A DNA stretch of 64,000 nucleotides from Plut-88900 sp963668115 (GCA_963668115.1 OY764147.1:1302001-1366000); one strand, 5' to 3'. Positions 7,913 through 18,068 are shown, counted from the stretch's first letter. The notes: generated from the letters alone by a model not told the origin. Made by a program: numbers and translations.

Positions 7913-9250
7913 TTGTACGACGACACCATAGCCGCCATATCCACTCCCATCGGCGAGGGGGCCATTGGGGTAGTGCGGGTGTCGGGGCCCGACGCCCTTG
8001 CCATTGCCGCCAAGGTGTTCACTGGCAAACTTGCCCATCGTCATCTGAGTCGAGGACAGGTGGTGGATCCTAATGGCGGAGCGGTACTCGACGAGGTTAT
8101 GGCAACGTGCATGCTAGCGCCCAACAGCTACACCTGCGAGGACACCGTGGAAATCTACGGGCACGGGGGCCCGGTGCCGCTGCGGGCTGTCTTGGGAGCG
8201 CTGCTGCGGTGCGGAGCCCGGGCTGCGGAGCCGGGGGAGTTCACGTTAAGGGCGTTTTTGAACGGTCGGATAGACTTGTCTCAGGCTGAGGCGGTCAGGG
8301 ATGTCATAGAGGCCAAAACTGACGCTGGGCTGAGGGTTGCGATGACCGGACTTCAGGGCGGGCTCTCAGGCAGGGTGAAGGAAGTCCGTAGCGCCATCCT
8401 CGATGTACTTGCTTACCTGACAGCGAGAATCGATTTCCCGGAAGACGACGTGCCCGTGGAGGACCCGCTACCTGCCATTCGCAAGGCAGCTGCATCCCTG
8501 GACAAACTAATCAGCTCCGCCGATGCCGGCATCGTCTATAGGCACGGCGTGAGGGTTGCGATAGTTGGGCGGCCGAACGTCGGAAAGTCTAGCCTGCTGA
8601 ACCGGCTACTGGAACAGGACAGAGCAATTGTCACGCCGATTGCAGGGACGACCCGGGACACGGTAGAGGAAGTGGCCAACATCCAGGGCATCCCCTTCGT
8701 CCTCGTGGATACCGCAGGCCTGACCGAGACCTCCGACTTGGTGGAGCACCTGGGTATTGAACGAAGTCGTCAGGCTATGGCCGGCGCCGACCTCGTGATA
8801 CTGGTCCTGGACTCCAGCCAGCCTCTTACCGAGGAGGACGCCGAATTGATTGGCCGGGTAAATGGTACAAGCGCGGTTACGGTGGCTAACAAGTCGGACC
8901 TGCCAGACATGGCCGATGCCGGTGCAATGCCTGTGAGTGCAGTCCACACGTCCATGCTCACGGGAGAGGGGTTGGCATTGCTGAAAGAACGCATGGTGGA
9001 AGTGGCGTTGAATTGGAAAAGCGTGGGGTCGGGGGAAGCGCTGGTGTCCAACGCCCGACAAAAGGCCGCGCTGGAGTCGGCGGCCGGACATCTGGCATCC
9101 TCGGAGAAGGCCCTCGTGGAAGGGCTCGCCGACGACTTCGTAACCATAGACCTGACTGCCGCGCTCAATTCCCTGGGCGAGATCACCGGAGAGACGGTTA
9201 CGGAAGATCTGCTCCACACGATCTTTTCCCGTTTCTGCATCGGGAAGTAG
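7913..9250 (+). CDS. mnmE: tRNA uridine-5-carboxymethylaminomethyl modification GTPase MnmE
   Basis: With MnmG, MnmE modifies U34 of certain tRNAs using methylene-tetrahydrofolate and GTP hydrolysis. The N-terminal DTIAAISTPIGEGAIGVVRVSG is the folate-binding TrmE domain. G-domain motifs GRPNVGKSS (G1), DTAG (G3) and NKSD (G4) follow, and the C-terminus ends in the required FCIGK, whose Cys is catalytically important. I choose the TTG at 7913 because it gives the usual family N-terminus and a TATAAT sits at 7888-7893. An in-frame ATG at 7865 would add 16 poorly conserved residues. Confidence 0.93.
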   Translation: MYDDTIAAISTPIGEGAIGVVRVSGPDALAIAAKVFTGKLAHRHLSRGQVVDPNGGAVLDEVMATCMLAPNSYTCEDTVEIYGHGGPVPLRAVLGALLRCGARAAEPGEFTLRAFLNGRIDLSQAEAVRDVIEAKTDAGLRVAMTGLQGGLSGRVKEVRSAILDVLAYLTARIDFPEDDVPVEDPLPAIRKAAASLDKLISSADAGIVYRHGVRVAIVGRPNVGKSSLLNRLLEQDRAIVTPIAGTTRDTVEEVANIQGIPFVLVDTAGLTETSDLVEHLGIERSRQAMAGADLVILVLDSSQPLTEEDAELIGRVNGTSAVTVANKSDLPDMADAGAMPVSAVHTSMLTGEGLALLKERMVEVALNWKSVGSGEALVSNARQKAALESAAGHLASSEKALVEGLADDFVTIDLTAALNSLGEITGETVTEDLLHTIFSRFCIGK

Positions 9251-9397
9251 GGTCGGGTCTGCGACACATTGAACGCGACATGATAAAGTCACCCATATTG
9301 GAGGAACCCAAAGCCGCAGCCATTGACGGGAAGGTGCTTGGTAGCAGCTATGCCTCGTGAGGCGGCATTCTTGGATGTTAGAAGGGAGACCCGAGAC

Positions 9398-10546
9398 ATG
9401 ACGACGAACGGCAAATACAACGGTGTGGTGGCGGACGCCGACGGGCACATCATGGAGCCCGGAGACCTCTGGAGCGAGAATCTGGAGCCCGAGTACCGGG
9501 ACCGGGCCATGCAGGTCGTACGGGGAGACGACGGCCTCGACTTCCTTCAAATTGACGGCAACCGCTCCCAGGTCCTCGACGGAGCGTTGGGATTCCTGGG
9601 CAGCCTGGATGAGGGGGTGGCGTGGAGAAGGCAGGAGCATAACCCGGAGTTCCTGAACTGGGAGGACTGCCGGAGCCCCGGGTCCAGGGACCCTCATGCC
9701 CGCATAGAGTGGATGGACGCCCACGGCATCGACATGGCTTTCCTGTACCCGTCTCTGGGGCTCAACTGGCAGACGGAATGCGGAGACGCGGGTCTAGCGG
9801 CGGCGTACTGTCGGGTGTACAACGACTGGATTATCGACTTCTGCAAACCCTATCCTGGTCGATTGATACCCATCGCCATGATCTCGCTCATGGAAGTCGA
9901 GTACGGCGTCGAGGAAGCCAGGCGGACGGCGAAACTCGGAGCCAGGGGCATCTACATGTTCCCGAACCCGCCCGTTAACGGAATCCCGTACGGAGAAACA
10001 TACTACGACCCCTTCTGGGCCGAGGTGCAGTACCTGGATCTGCCCATCGGTATCCACGTCAGCAGCACCCCCAGGTACACGGGCCACGAACTGTATAAGG
10101 CCACCTTCACCAGTAACGGATTCTGGTACGGGCTTATGCAGAAGCTGGATTGCCAGCTTGCCTTCACCACATTCATCCATGGAGGCGTATTCGACCGATT
10201 TCCGAACCTGAAGCTAGGGGTGGTAGAGGCCCATTGCGGCTGGATGCCGGCATGGCTGGATGCCATGGATGCGGCCATGTCACGCGAACCGGATGTCACC
10301 CTCCTGCCCAGCGAGTACTTCAAGCGGCAGTGCTGGATATCGGGCGAACCCGACGAAAAGGCCTTCGCCTTCACCGCCCAGATGCTGGGTGCCGACAGGC
10401 TCGTCTGGGGTTCCGACTACCCCCACGGAGAAGGCCACACCGACCCCCTGGCGGAGCTCAAGGAGACCATCGGGAATCTCTCCGAAGAAGACCAGAGGCA
10501 AATCATAGGAGAGAGCGCGGTGAAGCTATACGGTCTTCAAGCCTAA
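9398..10546 (+). CDS. Amidohydrolase family 2 metal-dependent hydrolase
   Basis: A 382-residue TIM-barrel hydrolase of the Amidohydro_2 family (ACMSD, resorcylate decarboxylase and relatives). Metal-ligand segments are DADGHIMEP near the N-terminus, FIHGGVFDRFPNLKLGVVEAHCGW in the middle and WGSDYPHGEG near the C-terminus. Such enzymes hydrolyse or decarboxylate aromatic or cyclic substrates; the exact one is unknown. The start at 9398 follows a GAAGGGAG ribosome site, whereas an earlier ATG at 9323 lacks one. It is followed 30 bases later by a luciferase-like oxidoreductase, suggesting a joint degradative pathway. Confidence 0.87.
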   Translation: MTTNGKYNGVVADADGHIMEPGDLWSENLEPEYRDRAMQVVRGDDGLDFLQIDGNRSQVLDGALGFLGSLDEGVAWRRQEHNPEFLNWEDCRSPGSRDPHARIEWMDAHGIDMAFLYPSLGLNWQTECGDAGLAAAYCRVYNDWIIDFCKPYPGRLIPIAMISLMEVEYGVEEARRTAKLGARGIYMFPNPPVNGIPYGETYYDPFWAEVQYLDLPIGIHVSSTPRYTGHELYKATFTSNGFWYGLMQKLDCQLAFTTFIHGGVFDRFPNLKLGVVEAHCGWMPAWLDAMDAAMSREPDVTLLPSEYFKRQCWISGEPDEKAFAFTAQMLGADRLVWGSDYPHGEGHTDPLAELKETIGNLSEEDQRQIIGESAVKLYGLQA

Positions 10547-10576
10547 CGGATGGTCAGGAAGACTTAGTTGGAGTAG

Positions 10577-11626
10577 ATGATGGTCAAAGTGAACTTTGGG
10601 GTCGGGATGGGGCGCAACGAGAGGATCGATGAGATAGCAGACCTCGCGCGCACCGCCGATGAGGCCGGTTTCTCCCACATGACCCTCGTTGACGAGCCCT
10701 ACCTCTCCCGCGAAGTCCACATGATGTGTGCCATCGCCGCCCTGAACACCCGACGCATCCGCATCGGGCAGGCAGTTGTCGACCCGAAAACCTACCACCC
10801 CTCCACCCTCGCCAACGCCGCCGCAACCCTGAACGAGCTGACCGGGGGTCGGGCGTTCCTGGGGTTGGGGGCTGGCGGGCCCTTCGGCAAGATAATGAAA
10901 CCCATCCCCCACCAGGACCTGAGAGACGCGACCATGTTCGTCAGGAAGTTCATGGCCGGGGAGGAGGCGGAGTACAAGGGCCAGAGAATGATCTCCGAAT
11001 GGATACGCGGCTCGGTGCCCCTGTATCTGGCAGGAGACGGGCCCCGCTCCCTGCAACTTGCTGGCGAGGTCGCCGACGGCGTCTATTTCATGGGCGGGCC
11101 CCCGGCGCTTATCAAGTGGAAGGTTGACCACATCTACCGGGGTGCCGAGAAGGCCGGTCGGGACCCGACCAAGATAGACATCTGTGTCCGTTCCTACATC
11201 TACGTCACGGATGACAAGCAAAAGGCCCACAGGGAGATATCTGGGTACGTGCCCTTCGGCATTCACGTTCGGGAGCGGAACGAGAAGCAGCCGGAAATAA
11301 TCAAGCTGTTCGAGGACCTGGAGCGGGAGAACCCGGGCATAACGGAGGAGATGGAGAGGTACGCTGCGGCCAAGGCCGAGTTCACCCGTGAAGACGGCTA
11401 CGACCCCTGGTTCGAAAAGATGGACGCCCCCTACGCCCGGCACATGACCCAGCGCGTAATCGACTGCATTCACCTGGTCGGGTCGGTCGATGAAATCTGC
11501 GAAGGAATCCAGAAGATGGCCGACGCCGGGGTGACTACCGTGTCCACGGCCACTTATACCATCATCGACAAGAAGTGGATGCTGGAAGAGGTCGGCCGCT
11601 CGATAATGCCCCACTTCAGGAGCTAG
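10577..11626 (+). CDS. LLM-class flavin/F420-dependent oxidoreductase
   Basis: A 349-residue luciferase-like monooxygenase fold. The N-terminal NFGVGMGRNERIDEIADLARTADEAGFSHMTLVDE, the LTGGRAFLGLGAG cofactor segment and the PLYLAGDGPRSLQLAGEVADGVYF segment are typical of F420-dependent reductases such as MER, and of bacterial LLM enzymes. It probably oxidises or reduces a small organic substrate with F420 or FMN. Paired on the plus strand with the amidohydrolase upstream. Cofactor choice cannot be decided from sequence alone. Confidence 0.87.
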   Translation: MMVKVNFGVGMGRNERIDEIADLARTADEAGFSHMTLVDEPYLSREVHMMCAIAALNTRRIRIGQAVVDPKTYHPSTLANAAATLNELTGGRAFLGLGAGGPFGKIMKPIPHQDLRDATMFVRKFMAGEEAEYKGQRMISEWIRGSVPLYLAGDGPRSLQLAGEVADGVYFMGGPPALIKWKVDHIYRGAEKAGRDPTKIDICVRSYIYVTDDKQKAHREISGYVPFGIHVRERNEKQPEIIKLFEDLERENPGITEEMERYAAAKAEFTREDGYDPWFEKMDAPYARHMTQRVIDCIHLVGSVDEICEGIQKMADAGVTTVSTATYTIIDKKWMLEEVGRSIMPHFRS

Positions 11627-11638
11627 GGGCCTCCAATT

Positions 11639-13621
11639 CTAGCCGGTTTTCAAGGCGGCGAGTTGGCTGTCTACTGCTTCCGCTTTTAGCGACAGCCTTT
11701 CCCATTCTTCCCAGAGGGAATGGGTCTCATCTTTGAGGGTCTGGTACTGCTCTGCCTTGACGGCTATTTGCTCGGCGTCATCGAAGCGTTCTGGGTTGGC
11801 GAACATCTCCTCAAACTCGGCGATGCGTGCTTCACGGTCGGACAGGGAGGCGCTGATGCTCTCTATCTTTCTGGCAAGCTTGCGGGCCTCGCTGTTTAGA
11901 GACCGACGTTGCCGTTCCTCCGGGGAGATGTATCTGCCGTTACGGGGGTGGTTGAGGGATGGTATTGCATCGTCAGGGGATTCTGGACCAGGAGTCCGTT
12001 CAGTAATCGCTTTCTCGGATGCAGGTTGTTTATGGTAGAGGTAGCTGTCGTAGTCGCCCGGGTGAACCGTCACCCGACCCCCGTCTATCTCGATAATCTT
12101 GTTGGCGACCTGGCGGATGAGTGTCCGGTCGTGGGTGATGAAGCAGATGGTGCCCTTGTAGTCGCCTAGGGCATCGGCTAGGACTTCCCGGGAAGCGATG
12201 TCCAAATGGTTGGTCGGCTCATCCATCAGGAGCAGGTTGCTGGGCTGGAGCAGCAACTTAGCCAGGGCCACCCGAGCCTTTTCACCACCCGAGAGAACGG
12301 AGATGCGCTTGTCAACGTCGTCTCCGGCAAACAGGAATCCCCCAAGAGTATTGCGAAGGTTCTGGTCGGGTTCCGAGGGTGCAGCTTGGCGAAGCTCTTC
12401 GAGAAGAGTGTGGGTCGGGTCCAGGAGTTCCAGAACATGCTGGGCATAGTAGGTGGTAATAACGTTGTGCCCCGTCTTTCTCTCGCCGTCTTCGAAGGGT
12501 AGGACATCGGCGAGGATTTTCAGCAAAGTTGTCTTCCCCGCACCATTGGGCCCGACCAGCGCAACGCGGTCTCCCCGGGAGAGGGTCAAGTTCAAATCTC
12601 GGTAGACCACGTTCTCACCATAAGACTTGCGGACGTTGACCAGGGATATGACCTCTGACCCACTGCGGGGAGGCTTGGGAAAGGAATAGTTGACCTTCTT
12701 TGTTGCCCTAGGCAGCTTGATGATCTCCATCTTATCCAGCTGCTTTAGGCGGCTCTGCACCTGGCTCGCCTTCCGGGCCTTGTAGCGAAAGCGGTCCACG
12801 AAGCGCATCTGCCTCTTGATCTCGCGCTCCTGACGGGCAGCGGCGGCCTGCTTGGCCTCCAGCGCCCGTTCCCGTGCCACCAGATAGTCGTCATAGTTGC
12901 CCCTGTGAAGGCCCACTTCGTCGGGTTCTATGGCCAGGACCCTGTTGACGGTCTGGTTCAGGAAGGCGCGGTCGTGGGAGGTGACCAGGACGCCGCCCGA
13001 GAAAGAGGAAAGATACCTTTCGAACCAGAGGTTGGCTTCAAGGTCCAGGTGGTTGGTCGGTTCGTCTAGGAGAAGGAGGTCGGGGTTTCTGAAGAGCATC
13101 CTGGCAAGGCCCGCCCGCATAACCCAACCGCCACTGAACTCATTCATGGGTCGGAGAAAATCGCGTTCCTTGAATCCCAGACCCGACATTATCGCCTTGG
13201 CCTCGTGCTCCCGCACCTCACCACCTGCGGCTTCAAGGGCCGCATCGAGGCTACTGAGACGGTCCAGCAAAAGTTCCTGCTGTCCGGGGTCGGTCTCCGA
13301 GGCGAGGGCCTCTCGCACGGAGGTGATTTCGTCCAGGACACTGTTTAGCTTGGGGTCGGCGTCCAAGACCTCCTGAAGCAGAGACTTGCTTGAGAACGTC
13401 TCGGGCTCCTGCCTCAGGTAGCCTAGGGACACGTTGCGCCGTCGGGATATGGCGCCGGTATCGGGTTCGGTCTCCCCCGCGAGGATGTCCAGGAGGGTAG
13501 TCTTTCCCGAGCCGTTGGGGCCTATGAGGGCAATCCGGTCGCCCGGGGCCAGGGTAAAAGTGAGGCCGGTGAACAGGGTCTTGCTCGGGTAGGACTTGGC
13601 TATATTGGAGGCGACTAGCAT
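11639..13621 (-). CDS. ABC-F family ATP-binding protein
   Basis: 660 residues with two ABC ATPase domains and no membrane segment. Walker A motifs are GPNGSGKTT (residues 34-42) and GPNGAGKTT (second domain). The signature segments NEFSGGW and SVLSGGEKARVALAKLL each precede a DEPTNHLD Walker B. An arginine/lysine-rich inter-domain linker (about 250-310) and a charged C-terminal coiled coil complete the ABC-F plan. Members act on the ribosome as translation factors or antibiotic-protection proteins. Sequence alone does not separate a housekeeping Uup/EttA-like role from resistance. Convergent with the oxidoreductase gene. Confidence 0.9.
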   Translation of the reverse strand: MLVASNIAKSYPSKTLFTGLTFTLAPGDRIALIGPNGSGKTTLLDILAGETEPDTGAISRRRNVSLGYLRQEPETFSSKSLLQEVLDADPKLNSVLDEITSVREALASETDPGQQELLLDRLSSLDAALEAAGGEVREHEAKAIMSGLGFKERDFLRPMNEFSGGWVMRAGLARMLFRNPDLLLLDEPTNHLDLEANLWFERYLSSFSGGVLVTSHDRAFLNQTVNRVLAIEPDEVGLHRGNYDDYLVARERALEAKQAAAARQEREIKRQMRFVDRFRYKARKASQVQSRLKQLDKMEIIKLPRATKKVNYSFPKPPRSGSEVISLVNVRKSYGENVVYRDLNLTLSRGDRVALVGPNGAGKTTLLKILADVLPFEDGERKTGHNVITTYYAQHVLELLDPTHTLLEELRQAAPSEPDQNLRNTLGGFLFAGDDVDKRISVLSGGEKARVALAKLLLQPSNLLLMDEPTNHLDIASREVLADALGDYKGTICFITHDRTLIRQVANKIIEIDGGRVTVHPGDYDSYLYHKQPASEKAITERTPGPESPDDAIPSLNHPRNGRYISPEERQRRSLNSEARKLARKIESISASLSDREARIAEFEEMFANPERFDDAEQIAVKAEQYQTLKDETHSLWEEWERLSLKAEAVDSQLAALKTG

Positions 13622-13806
13622 ATCGATGTGCCCGCAATTACATCGTAACTGAATAATGCAAGTGCGGGGCAGGTTTTCGAGGAGCCGCCGCCAACGTGAC
13701 CTTGAATTGCAGCGAGAGGCTACCCGCTTTACTGAGCTTCACCCGCGTCACGCCGGGCGAGTTAGAATAGCCTACGGGTCGAACTCATTAGAGCAAGGCG
13801 GTATCA

Positions 13807-16281
13807 ATGGGTAAAGAACGGCTGGAGGTCCCCCTCGACTCCCTGAACAAGCGCTTCGACCCCGACACCCTCGGGTTCGAGACCACAGACGAAGTCGAAC
13901 CCCTGGAAGGGTTGCTGGGGCAGGAGCGGGCCGAAAGTGCGCTGGAGCTGGCCCTCGGGATCGACGCCCCGGGGTTCAACCTCTTCATATCGGGGCCTCC
14001 GGGCACAGGCCGGCATACGGCGGTGCGTCGGCATGTAGAGCGGCTGGCCCTGGACAAGCCCATCCCCCCCGACTGGGGCTACGTGCACAATTTCGACGAC
14101 CCCGCCCAACCCACCCCCATAAGCCTGCCCTGCGGCTGGGTCCGTATCCTGGCCGCCGACATGAACGAGCTTATCGAAACGGTGTGTCGGGACGTGCCCA
14201 GAGTCTTCGAAAGCGACGAATATCGGGAGCGCATGGAAGAAGCCATGCAGGACATCCAGGCCCGACGCCAGCAGATGACGTCAGAAATGGAACAGGCGGC
14301 GAGGCAGGTGGGATTTGCGCTCCGGTCTACCCAGGTCGGGCTCACCCCTCTGCCGGTGATTGACGGAAAGCCGGCGTCCCGGGAGGTCTTGGCAGCCCTG
14401 CCGGCCGCGGAACGGGCCCGCCTGCGCCAGACGGCCGACGAGATTCAAGATGTTATCAACCGCACGCTCGTCGAGATACGCCGCCTGAGCAAAGAGGCCA
14501 TTGAGCAAGCCCGCAACGTGGACAGGGAGATAGTGCTCTTCACCCTGACCCCCATAGTCGATGAGTTGCAGGAGAAGTACAAAGAACACCCGGAGGTGGT
14601 CGATTACCTGGAGCAGGTCGAGAAGGACCTGGTTGAACGCCTGGAACTACTCAAGCCAAAGGATGCAAAGTCCGGAGCGTCGCCCTTCCAGCCGCCGGTG
14701 GATGAAGAGGAAGCCTTCACGCGTTACAGGGTCAACGACCTGATCGACAATACCACCTGCACCACTGCGCCCACAGTGGTAGCCCACAACCCCACCTACT
14801 ACAACTTGTTCGGGCGCATCGATTACCAGTCTCGTATGGGCACGCTCACCACCAACCACATGATGATCAAGAGCGGCGCCATCCACGAGGCCAACGGCGG
14901 CTACCTGATCCTGCAAGCCCGTGAGCTGCTGTCGAATCCTATGTCCTGGCAGACCCTGAAGCGCACCCTGCACAGCGGGGAAATAGCAATCGAGAACATG
15001 GGGGAACAGTTCAGCGCGCTGCCCTCATCCACTCTACGACCCAGACCCATCCCATTGGACGCCAAGATCATCATCGTAGGAACGCCGGGCGTCCTATACA
15101 GGCTCCAGTCTTTTGACGAAGAGTTCCGGCGATACTTCAAGGTAACCGCAGACTTCGAAACGGACATGGACCGCACACCCGAGAACGCAGCCAAGTATGC
15201 CGCCTACGTTGCTGAACAGTGCAAAGAGGGGAGGCTCAGACCCTTCCACAAGACCGCCGTGGCCCGGGTCATCAACCATTCCAGCAGGATCGCGGCCCAC
15301 CAGGACAAGCTCACCACCAGGTTCATGGGCATAGCCGACATCATCACCGAAGCCAACTATTGGGCAAAATCGACTGGAAGCGACCTTGTGATGGCCCAAC
15401 ACGTGAACAAGGCCATCGAGGAACGCCACTACCGCTCCAACCTGAGGGAAGACCGGGTCCTTCAGATGATCGAAGAGGGCGTAATCAGAATCTCAACGGA
15501 CGGTAAAGCGGTGGGACAGGTCAACGGACTGGCGGTGCTTTCCGTGGGTGAACTGTCCTTCGGAAAGCCCAGCCGGATTTCGGCGAGGGCGTCGCTGGGT
15601 CGGGGGCAGGTGGTCAACGTGGAGAGGGAGACCAAGCTCAGCGGCAGGATCCACGATAAGGGATTCATGATCCTCAACGGGTACCTTCAAGGCAAGTATG
15701 GCTACGACAAACCCCTGTCTCTGGCCGCGAGCATAGGGTTTGAGCAGAGCTATAGCGAGGTAGACGGAGACAGCGCTTCATCGACTGAGCTCTACGCCCT
15801 CCTGTCGGCCATCTCGGGGCTGCCCATCGACCAGGGCATCGCGGTCACGGGGTCGGTGGACCAGAACGGCGACGTACAGGCCATAGGCGGCGGAACTCAG
15901 AAGATCGAAGGCTTCTTCGAGGTGTGCAAGGCCCGAGGCCTGACAGGCAAACAGGGCGTGATGGTCCCGAAGGACAACATCCAACACCTGATGCTTAAGG
16001 AAGAGGTGCTCGACGCCATAGAGGCCGGAAAATTCCACGTGTACGGCATCTCCACCATAGACGAAGGTATCGAAGTTCTGACCGGCGCCCCCGCGGGCGA
16101 AAGGCTGGAGGGCGGCGGCTATCCCGAGGGTACGGTGCACTACCTGGTTGAACAGCGCTTGAAAGAGATGGCGAAGGCCGCCCGGGACTTTTCCAAGGGC
16201 GGCAAAGAGACGGACGCCTCAGAATCCTCCGAGCCGGATGGGAACCCGGACGATGAAAAGGAAACGGGAAAGAGTGGATAG
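13807..16281 (+). CDS. Lon-like AAA ATPase/S16 protease (LonB/AAA_32 type)
   Basis: 824 residues. An N-terminal AAA region carries a degenerate Walker A (SGPPGTGRHTAV, Arg in place of Lys). A long helical insert (about 140-300) is followed by a sensor/Walker B region with ANGGYLILQARELL. The C-terminal S16 protease domain has the catalytic Ser in DGDSASSTELYALLSA and the catalytic Lys in GGGTQKIEGF. This matches the cytosolic Lon-related family found in many bacteria. It is probably an ATP-assisted or ATP-independent protease. A hydrophilic Ser/Glu/Lys tail ends the protein. Confidence 0.9.
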   Translation: MGKERLEVPLDSLNKRFDPDTLGFETTDEVEPLEGLLGQERAESALELALGIDAPGFNLFISGPPGTGRHTAVRRHVERLALDKPIPPDWGYVHNFDDPAQPTPISLPCGWVRILAADMNELIETVCRDVPRVFESDEYRERMEEAMQDIQARRQQMTSEMEQAARQVGFALRSTQVGLTPLPVIDGKPASREVLAALPAAERARLRQTADEIQDVINRTLVEIRRLSKEAIEQARNVDREIVLFTLTPIVDELQEKYKEHPEVVDYLEQVEKDLVERLELLKPKDAKSGASPFQPPVDEEEAFTRYRVNDLIDNTTCTTAPTVVAHNPTYYNLFGRIDYQSRMGTLTTNHMMIKSGAIHEANGGYLILQARELLSNPMSWQTLKRTLHSGEIAIENMGEQFSALPSSTLRPRPIPLDAKIIIVGTPGVLYRLQSFDEEFRRYFKVTADFETDMDRTPENAAKYAAYVAEQCKEGRLRPFHKTAVARVINHSSRIAAHQDKLTTRFMGIADIITEANYWAKSTGSDLVMAQHVNKAIEERHYRSNLREDRVLQMIEEGVIRISTDGKAVGQVNGLAVLSVGELSFGKPSRISARASLGRGQVVNVERETKLSGRIHDKGFMILNGYLQGKYGYDKPLSLAASIGFEQSYSEVDGDSASSTELYALLSAISGLPIDQGIAVTGSVDQNGDVQAIGGGTQKIEGFFEVCKARGLTGKQGVMVPKDNIQHLMLKEEVLDAIEAGKFHVYGISTIDEGIEVLTGAPAGERLEGGGYPEGTVHYLVEQRLKEMAKAARDFSKGGKETDASESSEPDGNPDDEKETGKSG

Positions 16282-16361
16282 GTGCAAACGGACACGCCTA
16301 GAATTGACTTTGGGAAGGGACGAGACCAGAATGACGAGAAATCAGGCTGAGGTAGCGTGAA

Positions 16362-16577
16362 ATGCCGAAAGAAGTGAATCGGGGCTACAGTGAGCCGTTG
16401 ACCCGTGAGGACGTCGCCCGACTCGCCCATCTCCGCGGCCTCCCCGTCGAGGAGTCTGACCTCGACGAGATCCGGTTCCGACTCAACGCCCTCAGCGACG
16501 CCCTCGCCTCCCTGGACGACCCCGAACTGGACACCACCGACCCCCTCCCCATCCTCCTCGACAGGGAGGCCCGCTAG
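16362..16577 (+). CDS. AtzG/GatC-like small amidase-partner protein
   Basis: A 71-residue protein with the GatC fold signature LTREDVARLAHLRGLPVEESDLDEIRFRLNAL. It is shorter than true GatC (about 95 residues) and lacks the linker that wraps GatA. Its stop codon is one base from the start of an amidase-signature enzyme, the arrangement of AtzG with AtzE, where the small protein forms a GatCA-like complex. The lack of gatB here supports a catabolic rather than tRNA-charging role. A true GatC cannot be fully excluded. Confidence 0.75.
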   Translation: MPKEVNRGYSEPLTREDVARLAHLRGLPVEESDLDEIRFRLNALSDALASLDDPELDTTDPLPILLDREAR

Positions 16578-16578
16578 T

Positions 16579-17997
16579 ATGCCGTCCAACGAACTGATAT
16601 ACCTGCCCGCCCATGAGCTCGGGGCGCGTATGCGCCGCCGAGACCTTTCCCCCGTGGAGGTCGTCGACGCCTACCTTGCCCGGATAGAAGATATAGACTC
16701 CAAGGTTAGGGCCTACATCACGGTTTGCGGTGACCAGGCCCGAGCCCAAGCCCGAGACGCAGAAGCCGCAATATCAAAGGGTGATTACTTGGGTCCGTTG
16801 CACGGCATTCCCGTAGCCGTGAAGGACCAGTTCGATACCGCCGGCATCCGCACCACTATGGCCTCCCGGATCTTTTCGGACAACGTCCCCGACGGCGAGT
16901 CCACCGTCACCGCAAGGCTCAAAGCTGCTGGGACCATACTCCTTGGCAAGCTGAACATGACCGAGTTCGCCTTCGGAGACACGCGCGATTTCGTGTTCGG
17001 CACCCCCCGAAACCCGTGGAATCTTGACAGGATACCGGGAAGTTCCAGCGCCGGTTCCGGGATAGCCCCATCTGCCGGCATGACCGCCGTCGCCATCGGA
17101 GAGGACACGGGCGGCTCCGTCAGGCTTCCCGCCGCCATGTGCGGGATAGTCGGGCTCAGGCCCACCACGGGCAGGACCAGCCGCTACCGCTCTTTCCCCA
17201 TGTGCTGGTCCATGGACACCGCCGGCCCCATGACCCGCACCGTCCGCGACTGTGCGAACCTCCTCGCCGTCATAGCCGGCCACGACCCCAATGATCCCCT
17301 CAGCAGCCCCCGACCCGTCGATGACTACTCCTCGAATCTCGACGCCGGTGTGCAGGGCATGAAGGTAGGCTACCTGCACCAGCTTATCAACCTGGAAGGC
17401 GTCGACGAGGATACCCGGAACGCCGTCGACGCCACCAGAGACGTTTTCCAGTCCCTAGGTGCCGAAACCGCGGACGTAAACATACCCCTCCTGGAGCTTG
17501 CAGGCCCGATATACATAGCCATCGGCGACTCCGACGCCGCCGACACCCACGAATCCCTGCTAAGACAACGGCACAGGGACTACGACGTAGCCACCCGCAC
17601 CCGACTCATGGCCTCCAGCCTGATCCCCGCCTCCCTGTACCATCGTGCCCAGAGGGCCCGGCAGCTCCTAAGGAAACGGCTCATCGAGACCTTGGAAGAA
17701 TTCGACGTCCTGGTCGGCCCCGTCGTCTCCACCCCCGCACCCGAGATCAAGGAAGTCCAAAGGGTCTTCGTCAGCGAGGCCGACGTGCGCAACCGCATCT
17801 TCGGCGCACGTAGCCTCACTACTCCCTTCAACCTCGCAGGCCTACCAGCTATATCCATACCCTGTGGGTTCTCGGGAGACGGATTGCCCATAGGGTTGCA
17901 GATTGCGGGCAGGGCCTTTGACGAGGCTACGGTCTTGAGAGTCTCGGCGGCCTACGAGGGAGCCACGGACTGGCATACGCGGCGACCTCCCATTTAG
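16579..17997 (+). CDS. Amidase signature family enzyme
   Basis: About 472 residues from the ATG at 16579, one base after the upstream stop. The Ser-cisSer-Lys triad is visible: Lys in GIPVAVKDQFD, the cis-Ser region in GSSSAGSGIAPSAG and the nucleophile Ser in GEDTGGSVRLPAAMCG. The enzyme hydrolyses an amide to acid plus ammonia. Together with the small GatC/AtzG-like partner it resembles AtzE-type hydrolases or the GatCA core. No gatB is present nearby. An upstream in-frame extension to 16405 overlaps the small gene and is not used. A strong terminator follows at 18018-18048. Confidence 0.88.
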   Translation: MPSNELIYLPAHELGARMRRRDLSPVEVVDAYLARIEDIDSKVRAYITVCGDQARAQARDAEAAISKGDYLGPLHGIPVAVKDQFDTAGIRTTMASRIFSDNVPDGESTVTARLKAAGTILLGKLNMTEFAFGDTRDFVFGTPRNPWNLDRIPGSSSAGSGIAPSAGMTAVAIGEDTGGSVRLPAAMCGIVGLRPTTGRTSRYRSFPMCWSMDTAGPMTRTVRDCANLLAVIAGHDPNDPLSSPRPVDDYSSNLDAGVQGMKVGYLHQLINLEGVDEDTRNAVDATRDVFQSLGAETADVNIPLLELAGPIYIAIGDSDAADTHESLLRQRHRDYDVATRTRLMASSLIPASLYHRAQRARQLLRKRLIETLEEFDVLVGPVVSTPAPEIKEVQRVFVSEADVRNRIFGARSLTTPFNLAGLPAISIPCGFSGDGLPIGLQIAGRAFDEATVLRVSAAYEGATDWHTRRPPI

Positions 17998-18017
17998 CCT
18001 GAGAATGCACGAAATAG

Positions 18018-18048
18018 AGAAGGGCGGCCCGTCTCAGGCCGCCCTTCT
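18018..18048. terminator. Bidirectional hairpin terminator
   Basis: AGAAGGGCGGCC (18018-18029) pairs perfectly with GGCCGCCCTTCT (18037-18048) around a seven-base loop. It lies between the convergent amidase (+) and amidohydrolase (-) genes and can serve both. Confidence 0.75.
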
Positions 18049-18068
18049 GTGTAGCATCTGAGATAGGG

